From NCBI GenBank assembly GCA_947478655.1, contig CANJWU010000052.1, positions 1 to 7,633 of the forward strand: 7,633 nt of DNA, in the 5' to 3' direction. The stretch is from Sphingobacteriales bacterium (GTDB taxonomy: Bacteria > Bacteroidota > Bacteroidia > Sphingobacteriales > Sphingobacteriaceae). The position numbers were made by a program, and so were the translations under genes. Positions 1 through 6,441 of this stretch are shown piece after piece (the stretch's first letter is position 1; every line of letters begins with the position of its first letter). The notes beneath the pieces were generated by a model. It saw nothing but the letters and a program-made list of their open reading frames with translations. It made no database searches and was not told where the DNA came from.

Positions 1-1031
1 ACAAAGCTTCTTTCGGCGAATCTTACGAACAATTAATTAGTGCCATTAGTGCCGACCGCGAAAGTTTATTGCGCATGGATGCACTAAGATCTTTTGCCTT
101 TATTTTAATTGGCGCCGGATTACTCTACGCATTTATTGCTAAGAAAATAAAAAGTAATTACTTATTAATTGGTTTGGCTTTAACCATTACCATTGATATG
201 TGGGCAGTAGATAAAAGATATTTGAACAATGACAACTTTGGTAAAAAAGTAAAAAACTTAGACAACGAGGTGCCACCAAATGCAGTAGATCAGGAGATCA
301 TGAAAGATCCTGCGATGTATTACCGCGTATATAATTTAACGGTAAATCCATTTACCGATGGAAATACTTCTCGCTACCATAAATCTATTGGTGGTTACCA
401 TGCAGCAAAATTAAAACGCTACCAAGAATTAATTGAAAATCAAATTTCGAAAGGCAATATGAATGTATTGAGTATGCTGAATACTAAATATTTTATTACT
501 GCGCCGCAAGGTAGCAATCAAGCCATTCCACAAATAAACCAAATGGCTTGTGGAAACGCATGGTTTATTAATGATATAAAATATGTAGCCAGTGCAGATT
601 CTGAAATGTTGGCTTTAACTAATTTTGATCCAAAGCAAACCGTATTTATCGATCAAAGATTTAAAGAGCGCGTAGGTACAATGAATTTGAAAAAAGATAG
701 CACGGCCAATATTGCTTTAACTTATTATAGCCCCGATACCTTAAACTATAGCAGTAATACGGCTGCAGAAAGCTTTGCCGTATTCTCTGAAATATATTAT
801 GAGAAAGGCTGGAACGCTTATGTAGACGGACAAAAGACAGATCACATAAGAGTAAACTATGTATTGCGTGGTATGAAAATACCTGCAGGTAAACACGAAG
901 TTTCTTTTAGATTTGAACCCGCAAATTATTTCTTAGGCGAAAAAATTGCAGGCGTAAGTTCTATCTTATTGCTTTTATTAGTTGCTGGTAATTTGTTTAT
1001 GGCTTACAAAAAAAATACAATAAACGCTTAA
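1..1031 (+). CDS. YfhO-family integral membrane protein, C-terminal part (5' end outside window)
   Basis: The frame is open from base 3 to the TAA at 1029-1031, giving 342 residues. Bases 1-2 end a codon of form xAC, which cannot be a stop, so the gene enters from the left; the in-frame TTG at 69 and ATG at 75 are internal. Two hydrophobic segments lie near bases 87-140 and 155-205, followed by a D-x-RYLN motif, about 240 residues of soluble, presumably periplasmic sequence, and a final membrane segment near bases 933-1000. The stretch with GWNAYVDG, NYVLRGMKIPAGKHEV and FRFEP (bases about 810-920) is the hallmark of the C-terminal end of YfhO proteins. Full-length Bacteroidota homologues are usually around 800 residues, so under half is present. 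YfhO in Bacillus is tied to glycosylation of lipoteichoic acid, and the family is thought to have a GT-C-like fold; the role in Bacteroidota is not settled. The stop overlaps the start of the epimerase gene, implying co-translation. Confidence 0.9.
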   Translation, partial: KASFGESYEQLISAISADRESLLRMDALRSFAFILIGAGLLYAFIAKKIKSNYLLIGLALTITIDMWAVDKRYLNNDNFGKKVKNLDNEVPPNAVDQEIMKDPAMYYRVYNLTVNPFTDGNTSRYHKSIGGYHAAKLKRYQELIENQISKGNMNVLSMLNTKYFITAPQGSNQAIPQINQMACGNAWFINDIKYVASADSEMLALTNFDPKQTVFIDQRFKERVGTMNLKKDSTANIALTYYSPDTLNYSSNTAAESFAVFSEIYYEKGWNAYVDGQKTDHIRVNYVLRGMKIPAGKHEVSFRFEPANYFLGEKIAGVSSILLLLLVAGNLFMAYKKNTINA

Positions 1032-2128
1032 TGATACGCATCGATATAATTGCGGGCGCACGCCCAAACTTCATGAAGATTGCACCCATTATTGCGGCAA
1101 TTGAATTAGAAAAACAAAAAGGCACTGCCATTGATTTTCGTTTGATTCATACGGGTCAACATTATGATCAAAAAATGAGTGGTGATTTTTTTGAACAGTT
1201 AGGAATTCCTGTACCTCATGTAAATTTAGAAGTTGGTTCGGGCACACAAGCCGAACAAACCGCTAAAATTATGATGGGCTACGAGGCATTGTTACTTGAA
1301 TCACCAAGTAATTTATGTTTAGTGGTAGGCGATGTAACCTCGACGATGGCTTGCGCCATTGCTGCTAAAAAATTAAATATAGATGTGGCCCATGTGGAAG
1401 CAGGCATTCGTTCTGGCGACCGCAGCATGCCCGAAGAAATTAATCGCATGGTAACCGATTCGATTACCGATTACTTTTTTACCACTTCGGAAGTAGCCAA
1501 TACAAATTTAAAAAATGCTGGCGTGGCTGACAGCAGCGTATTTTTTGTGGGTAATACCATGATTGATACTTTGCTAAAACAAATGCCGAATTTTAAACAA
1601 CCTGATTTTTGGGAAGCAGCAAAATTAACCGAACAAAATTATTTTGTATTGACCTTGCACCGCCCATCTAATGTAGATGCCGATACGCAATTACAACAAT
1701 TATTGTCCGAAATTATGCAACATACGCAAGGACACAAAGTAGTATTTCCGGTGCATCCGCGCACAGCAAAAATGTTGGCTCAATTAAGTATGAATTTCGA
1801 TAATTTATATTTAACAGAGCCCATGAGCTATTTAGCCTTTAACTATTTAGTGAAACATGCAAAGGCCGTAATTACGGACTCTGGTGGTATTACAGAAGAA
1901 ACTACCGTGATGCAAATTCCGTGTATCACTTTAAGAAGTAGCACCGAAAGACCAGAAACTTGTAGCATTGGTACCAACGAATTAATTGGCACCGATCCGG
2001 CTGCGATTAAACCTACGCTCGAAAAATTATTTGCAGGCAATTGGAAAAAAGGAGGCATTCCACCTTTATGGGATGGCCATACTGCCGAAAGAATTGTAGC
2101 AGCCATTAAATCTATTTACGCTATTTAA
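1031..2128 (+). CDS. wecB: UDP-N-acetylglucosamine 2-epimerase, non-hydrolysing
   Basis: This cytoplasmic enzyme interconverts UDP-GlcNAc and UDP-ManNAc, feeding ManNAc or ManNAcA into surface glycans. The 365 residues match the family's usual length of about 360-390. Family motifs occur in order: GARPNFMKIAP (9-19), HTGQHYDQKMSG (40-51), GDVTST (100-105), HVEAGIRSGDRSMPEEINR (121-139), LHRPSNVD (209-216), FPVHPRT (239-245), TDSGGITEE (282-290) and RPETCSIGTNELIG (307-320). The acidic and histidine residues considered catalytic in E. coli WecB (Asp95, Glu117, Glu131, His213) appear to correspond to Asp101, Glu123, Glu135 or Glu136, and His210, so the enzyme looks intact. The ATG at 1031 shares one base with the upstream TAA (TAATG), with no evident Shine-Dalgarno site, which suggests translational coupling to the YfhO-like gene. 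No UDP-ManNAc dehydrogenase (WecC) lies in the window, so whether ManNAc is oxidised is unknown. The gene meets the convergent flippase gene 7 bp after its stop. Confidence 0.96.
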   Translation: MIRIDIIAGARPNFMKIAPIIAAIELEKQKGTAIDFRLIHTGQHYDQKMSGDFFEQLGIPVPHVNLEVGSGTQAEQTAKIMMGYEALLLESPSNLCLVVGDVTSTMACAIAAKKLNIDVAHVEAGIRSGDRSMPEEINRMVTDSITDYFFTTSEVANTNLKNAGVADSSVFFVGNTMIDTLLKQMPNFKQPDFWEAAKLTEQNYFVLTLHRPSNVDADTQLQQLLSEIMQHTQGHKVVFPVHPRTAKMLAQLSMNFDNLYLTEPMSYLAFNYLVKHAKAVITDSGGITEETTVMQIPCITLRSSTERPETCSIGTNELIGTDPAAIKPTLEKLFAGNWKKGGIPPLWDGHTAERIVAAIKSIYAI

Positions 2129-2135
2129 AAATTTA

Positions 2136-3635
2136 TTAATGAATGCGCCTGGTCTTGATTCTATCGAGTACCACGCGCATGGTATTGTTCATTTCTTCAG
2201 AAATACACAAGCGGTAAATTAAAAATAAATACAAGCCCATGATAATGGCAGATCGCAAAATAATATCGAGGTAAATATTAGTAATCGTTGGAATAAACAT
2301 ATTCAATACAAACATACCCGCTCCAATCAACAATAGCCATAGGGTTTGTAGCGTGAAGGGATGAATATTCATTTTATAATTTACAAAGAAAGTAAGCAAG
2401 CTATTATATATTAAAATAGATAATGCAGTGGCAATACCAACTCCTATAATTCCTAATTGCGGAATCAATAAATAATTACTCGTAATGGCAATGGCCGCCA
2501 ACACAAACATAAAATACAATCCAAAATAATAAAATTTAGAATTGCTTAAGATGGCAGAATTAACGCCAGTAAGCAAATCGAAAATTTTACTGAGGCCAAT
2601 AAATAGAATGACATATTTGCCTGCTTTAAAAGCTTCGCCATTTGGCATCATAGCAAAAATACTATCGGTATTAATCCATATTAATAGAAAAATAGCCAAG
2701 CCCACCAAGGTTTGGTTGATAGCCGATTTACGGTAAATATCTTTCACCTTAGCCATGTCGTTTTGCTTAAGCGCTTCGGCTACAATAGGCGTACTAATTT
2801 GACTGACCGCTCTATAAGGCATTTCAATAACGGTAGCAATAAATAAAGCGGTAGAATAAACCGTAAAACTGGATAAGTTAATGAGCGAACTAATCATATA
2901 ACTATCAATTTTATTAACCAGCGTAGAACCTATGCCGGCAATAATAATAAAGCCCAAGAAATACAGAATTTCTTTTTTGATTTTTGCATCCTTTAATACC
3001 GTAAAATCTGGTTTAAGATTAATCCCTCTTAACTGATGTATATAAACAATATTGATGAGCAGACCAGAAAAATACAATAAAGTAATGGCCACCATTAATT
3101 GATCGAAAGTTAAATAATGTAAATAATTAGCGATCAATAATAATGACATTCCAAATCGTAAATACACATCGCGAATGAGTTTTGGAACTACAATACGCAT
3201 TTGTGTACTGCAATATTGTTCGGTAATATTTTGATAAACATAAATGATGGTAAAGGGGATGAAGTACCAGTAATAATGCAGTACTAAGGGTGAGTTCTCT
3301 TGAAAAGAACTGACAAACAAGGGTCGCATTAAAATAAATACGATGCTAAAAAATACAATCCCAATAATAGGCGTTACAAAAATAAAAAATTGAAAACCTT
3401 GGTCGTTTTTTTCTTTGTTTCTAAAATAAGGATAAAATTTATTGACCGCATTGGGTACGCCAATTTGTGCGAAGTAAGCTAAGAACAAACCCATCTCTAA
3501 AATAAATCGGATCAAGCCTATTTGATCGAGTGGCAAACATTTTGGAAACAACCATACGATATTAATATAGCCCAAAACCACGCCCAAATATTGAACGATG
3601 ATTGATTTGAAACTTTGACGGATAACGATTCCCAA
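2136..3635 (-). CDS. Wzx-type polysaccharide flippase (MATE/MOP superfamily), probable TTG start
   Basis: This is a polytopic inner-membrane protein of 499 residues with about 14 hydrophobic segments, at roughly 12-31, 38-58, 85-103, 119-137, 160-176, 181-199, 224-244, 255-272, 308-326, 340-358, 370-388, 393-413, 430-448 and 457-475. Family features include an N-terminal GIVIRQSFKS stretch, an early NKFYPYF segment and a central NKIDSYMISS loop, as in O-antigen and polysaccharide exporters. Proteins of this family move undecaprenyl-diphosphate-linked glycan units from the cytoplasmic to the periplasmic face. I prefer the TTG at 3635-3633: it places the conserved GIVIRQS right after the initiator and lies one base after the stop of the upstream methyltransferase gene. 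The ATG at 3674 would add 13 residues (a 512-residue protein) that lie entirely over the upstream gene's 3' end. It is the last gene of the minus-strand operon. The flippase identity is firm; the transported glycan is unknown. Confidence 0.9.
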   Translation of the reverse strand: MGIVIRQSFKSIIVQYLGVVLGYINIVWLFPKCLPLDQIGLIRFILEMGLFLAYFAQIGVPNAVNKFYPYFRNKEKNDQGFQFFIFVTPIIGIVFFSIVFILMRPLFVSSFQENSPLVLHYYWYFIPFTIIYVYQNITEQYCSTQMRIVVPKLIRDVYLRFGMSLLLIANYLHYLTFDQLMVAITLLYFSGLLINIVYIHQLRGINLKPDFTVLKDAKIKKEILYFLGFIIIAGIGSTLVNKIDSYMISSLINLSSFTVYSTALFIATVIEMPYRAVSQISTPIVAEALKQNDMAKVKDIYRKSAINQTLVGLAIFLLIWINTDSIFAMMPNGEAFKAGKYVILFIGLSKIFDLLTGVNSAILSNSKFYYFGLYFMFVLAAIAITSNYLLIPQLGIIGVGIATALSILIYNSLLTFFVNYKMNIHPFTLQTLWLLLIGAGMFVLNMFIPTITNIYLDIILRSAIIMGLYLFLIYRLCISEEMNNTMRVVLDRIKTRRIH

Positions 3636-3636
3636 T

Positions 3637-4545
3637 TTATTGCTTTTGATAAATAACGGTAATACAAGCACCATATTTTGGTGGCTGCAAGCGCATGGCT
3701 AATTTAACGATTGGCCGGGTCATTTTATATACTAATTCCAGCGTCTCGCCTTTTAATTTTAAAGTGTTGCGTAAAAACACTTCGTAATAATTGCCATAAT
3801 TTAATTTGTTTGCCGGCTCTTTATGCACCGCTACCACGCTTAAGCCAAACAATGGCGCAATATTACGCAAGGATTGCTCTTCCCATAAATTGATATGATG
3901 CGGCGGTAAATTTAATGTGTGATCGGGGTCGTTGCTAAATAAATAACATTCGTTATTAGGAACGCTGATGGCATAAAGCCCGCCTGTTTTTAAACAAGCA
4001 ATGCTATCTGCAAAAAAATCTTTGAGCTCGGCAATGTGTTCGACCACTTGAAAAGAACAAATTAAATCGTAATAATTGGCATGCGTTTGTAAATGCACAT
4101 CGACTAATTGATTGAATACTTGTAGTCCTTTGGCCTGTGCGCTTGCCACTGCATGTGGATTCAATTCTAAACCGATGGCTTCGGAAACGCCCAATGTTTG
4201 AATTTTTTCTAGAAAAGAACCATGTGCGCAACCAATTTCTAAGACCTTTCCGCCCTTTGGTAAATAAGGAATTAATTGTTCGTGTTCCCATTTCCAATTG
4301 GCATAATAATGCGCATAGTTTTTTTCGAGTGCCTCGTAGAAGGCTGCATCGCCAGCTATTTGCGCGGGCGCATAAAATTTTAATTTGCTTTGCTTACACT
4401 CACAAACAAATACTTCTGAAATATTTTGAAATTGCGCACGCACATTTAATCCCAATTCATCGTACAATGCAATAATTTGTTCGCTCGCTATGCTTTCTAC
4501 AATATTTATCGACTCGCTTAAATTGATTGGACTTTTAATTTGCAT
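3637..4545 (-). CDS. Class I SAM-dependent methyltransferase (Methyltransf_11/23 type)
   Basis: The 302-residue protein has a complete Rossmann-fold methyltransferase core. SAM motif I is VLEIGCAHGSFL (101-112), the acidic end of strand 2 is GLELNP (125-130), motif II is YDLICSFQVVEHI (159-171) and motif III is LKTGGLYAISVPN (185-197). A downstream PPHHINLWEEQSL (214-226) is common in methyltransferases of sugar and polysaccharide clusters. Residues 45-70 (VFVCEC, then KFYAP and AFYEAL) resemble the N-terminal zinc-ribbon-like region of many such enzymes, but only Cys48 and Cys50 are present, so a metal site is probably lost. The ATG at 4545 overlaps the 3' end of the upstream glycosyltransferase gene by 11 bases, and the stop lies one base before the likely TTG start of the flippase, so the gene is mid-operon. 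It likely methylates a sugar or the glycan chain end; the acceptor cannot be read from the sequence. Confidence 0.88.
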   Translation of the reverse strand: MQIKSPINLSESINIVESIASEQIIALYDELGLNVRAQFQNISEVFVCECKQSKLKFYAPAQIAGDAAFYEALEKNYAHYYANWKWEHEQLIPYLPKGGKVLEIGCAHGSFLEKIQTLGVSEAIGLELNPHAVASAQAKGLQVFNQLVDVHLQTHANYYDLICSFQVVEHIAELKDFFADSIACLKTGGLYAISVPNNECYLFSNDPDHTLNLPPHHINLWEEQSLRNIAPLFGLSVVAVHKEPANKLNYGNYYEVFLRNTLKLKGETLELVYKMTRPIVKLAMRLQPPKYGACITVIYQKQ

Positions 4546-5650
4546 GTTGTGTTGCGATTAATATATTTTTTAATGACTGAATGCGGAAACTCATTTCGTA
4601 ATGTTGCTCCATATGCTTGCGCGCTGCAGCACCCATACTAGCTACTAATTCCGGATTACCTAATAAGTCGATTATTTTTTGTGCCATGATTTCGTATTCG
4701 CCTTCCTCCACTAAATAACCTGTTTGTCCATCAACTACTGCCTCGCGTATGCCTGCATGTTTGGTGCTCACAATTGGGAGCCCAGTAGCAGAAGCCTCCA
4801 AAATGGTATTGGGCGTGCCTTCGGAGTCGCCGCTGGCGGTTCGCAAAGAATGTTGCACAAATATTTTTGATTTTTTTAGATAGGCTGAAATTTCTTCTGG
4901 CGTTTTAACGCCTGCTAATGTTACGGAATCTTGTAAGTTTAATTCTTGTATTAATTCGGCACATTCCTTTTGTAATTCGCCACCACCAATCATGACTAAA
5001 GTGGCATCGGCTATTTTTTCTTTAACGAGTGCAAAACTTCGGATGACTAATTGTGGTGCTTTTTTGCCAGTTAAGCGACCCACCGAAATTAATTGATTTG
5101 CATTTTTTGCAGGCAAGGTGGTTTGGAAATTTTCTAATTCAACGCCATAGGGATTATTTACGATTTTGTCAGCAGCAATACCTAATTGCATTAATGCATT
5201 TCGCATATCTTCCGAAACCACAATGATTTTAGCCGCTTTTTGTGCCATGGCCAAATAGCGTGCTTTATAATTTTCGATGGTTTTATATTCATAAGCATCG
5301 AAGCCATGAAAGTGAGCTACTAAAGGGATTTGAAGACTTTCACAAACTTCCGAAAAATTACAAGCGGTAATGCCATACTCGGCTAAAACCACTTCAATTT
5401 TTTCTTTTACTAAAAAGTTTTTTAAAGCTTTTTGGTATTGCTGAAAATAAAATGCAGGAAAATATTTTTTACAAGCACCCCGAATTACATCGACCATAAA
5501 CAAGCCATTGAAAATGGATTTTCTATGGGCATCTTGAAAAGGCATCCAACCATTGGTAAGGGTGGCCACTGGTTCCAAATATTTTACTTGGTTATGAATA
5601 AAAGTTTCGGAATAAGAATATGGCTGAGTAAATGCAATTAATAATCTCAT
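4535..5650 (-). CDS. GT4-family glycosyltransferase, WcaL-like
   Basis: This 371-residue protein is a two-domain (GT-B fold) retaining glycosyltransferase. The N-terminal domain starts with a short strand and YSETFIHNQVKYLEP (12-26), typical of exopolysaccharide GT4 enzymes such as WcaL, and carries HFHGFDAY (113-120). The donor-binding C-terminal domain has SVGRLTGKK (189-197), MIGGGELQKE (220-229) and an intact E-x7-E motif, Glu277 to Glu285, within SGDSEGTPNTILEA, followed by GLPIVSTKHAGIREAV (290-305). The segment TASGDSEGTP resembles the matching part of WcaL. The enzyme probably adds a sugar from a nucleotide-sugar donor to a lipid-linked glycan at the cytoplasmic face; donor and acceptor are unknown. 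There is no signal peptide or clear membrane helix. The ATG at 5650 is one base after the stop of the upstream methyltransferase gene, and the 3' end overlaps the next gene by 11 bases. Confidence 0.93.
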   Translation of the reverse strand: MRLLIAFTQPYSYSETFIHNQVKYLEPVATLTNGWMPFQDAHRKSIFNGLFMVDVIRGACKKYFPAFYFQQYQKALKNFLVKEKIEVVLAEYGITACNFSEVCESLQIPLVAHFHGFDAYEYKTIENYKARYLAMAQKAAKIIVVSEDMRNALMQLGIAADKIVNNPYGVELENFQTTLPAKNANQLISVGRLTGKKAPQLVIRSFALVKEKIADATLVMIGGGELQKECAELIQELNLQDSVTLAGVKTPEEISAYLKKSKIFVQHSLRTASGDSEGTPNTILEASATGLPIVSTKHAGIREAVVDGQTGYLVEEGEYEIMAQKIIDLLGNPELVASMGAAARKHMEQHYEMSFRIQSLKNILIATQHAN

Positions 5651-5651
5651 G

Positions 5652-6356
5652 TTATTTTTTTGCTCTAGCCACTACCAAAAAAGTACAAGCATCGGTATTT
5701 TTAGTTTCTTGCTTGGTTACTTTATCGAATAAATGAATGAAAATTTGCATGATGAAAATAAATATTTGTTTAATAGGGCTAGGCAAATTAAACATCAAAC
5801 CATCTTGAAACAACTGCAAACCCATAGCAGGCCTGCCAATGATGCCTCTAAAATCAACCACTTCAAATCCATTTCTTTCCACTACTTTTTTTAATCCACT
5901 CGAAGTCCAACGCCAAAAATCATTTGGATCTGGATGAAACATCCAATAACCATGCGTGGTTAATAATAACAATCCATCATTTTTTAAAATACGATGCGAT
6001 TCTTGTAAATATAATTCGGGATCATCGACATGCTCTAAAACCTGCGTAGATAGTAAGATATCGGCTGCACTATCGGCATAATTTAATTTGCCTTGTGCAT
6101 CTAATTTAATATCGATGGCTGGGTTATCGGAAAGGTCTGCACCTAAATAACTATTAATTTTGGTTTCGAATAAAGTTTTATAAGGCATACTACCACATCC
6201 ATAATCGACCAAAATGCCATTGTTAGATTTAATATGTTTTTCGATGGCATACTCAATGAGTTTGCGCAACATCTTAAGGTAATAACGACGAGGATGAAAC
6301 CAACCAGGTTGGGTTCTTTGGATTGCTTCGGAACTATTATGTCTATATTCGTTCAT
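5652..6356 (-). CDS. Class I SAM-dependent methyltransferase, first gene of the minus-strand operon
   Basis: From the ATG at 6356 the protein has 234 residues. SAM motif I is LVDYGCGSMPYK (49-60), followed by YLGADLSDNP (70-79), motif II ADILLSTQVLEHV (98-110) and motif III LKNDGLLLLTTHG (124-136). HPDPNDFWRWTSSGL (141-155) is a signature seen in methyltransferases of polysaccharide loci. A strongly hydrophobic segment at 194-213 (PIKQIFIFIMQIF and following) could dock the protein at the membrane. The frame is open further upstream to an ATG at 6458, which would give 268 residues. I reject that start because the extra 34 residues look unlike the family, would overlap the divergent glycosyltransferase gene by 17 bp, and would leave no promoter space. 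MNEYRHNSSEAIQR is a more natural N-terminus. The gene heads a four-gene operon, with one base between its stop and the next start. The substrate is unknown; a glycan intermediate is the best guess from context. Confidence 0.88.
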   Translation of the reverse strand: MNEYRHNSSEAIQRTQPGWFHPRRYYLKMLRKLIEYAIEKHIKSNNGILVDYGCGSMPYKTLFETKINSYLGADLSDNPAIDIKLDAQGKLNYADSAADILLSTQVLEHVDDPELYLQESHRILKNDGLLLLTTHGYWMFHPDPNDFWRWTSSGLKKVVERNGFEVVDFRGIIGRPAMGLQLFQDGLMFNLPSPIKQIFIFIMQIFIHLFDKVTKQETKNTDACTFLVVARAKK

Positions 6357-6405
6357 TTGATCGGATAAAACTTCAAAATTTTGCTCTAAAATACTACATT
6401 CGTCT

Positions 6406-6437
6406 TGAAAATAGAAACAGCGCGCTAGAAAGCCAAA
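6406..6437 (-). promoter_or_regulatory. Candidate Bacteroidota-type promoter for the minus-strand operon
   Basis: Read on the minus strand, TTTG (6437-6434) is followed after 20 bases by TATTTTCA (6413-6406). The Bacteroidota consensus is a -33 TTTG and a -7 TAnnTTTG separated by about 19-21 bases. The -33 element and spacing fit, but the -7 box matches only four of its six fixed bases. A start site a few bases downstream would leave a leader of roughly 40 bases before the ATG at 6356. This rests on motif matching in AT-rich sequence, so it is weak. Confidence 0.25.
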
Positions 6438-6441
6438 GATT

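Noticed and set aside
69..77. TTG at 69 or ATG at 75 as a start for the first gene
   Set aside because: The same frame stays open to the left edge of the window, and the protein from here would be a fragment of a YfhO-family protein, so these are internal codons.
1843..2106. An 87-codon minus-strand open frame over the 3' end of wecB
   Set aside because: The plus strand here encodes conserved epimerase motifs (TDSGG, RPET, GTNELIG), so the opposite frame is incidental.
4004..4297. A 97-codon open frame on the minus strand in a different frame of the same methyltransferase gene
   Set aside because: The Arg- and Ser-rich translation has no recognisable motif, while the overlapping frame encodes SAM motifs I and II.
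4137..4475. A 112-codon open frame on the plus strand inside the minus-strand methyltransferase gene
   Set aside because: It lies opposite a gene with clear SAM-binding motifs, and its translation (rich in Arg, His and Phe) resembles no family I know, so it is a shadow of codon bias.
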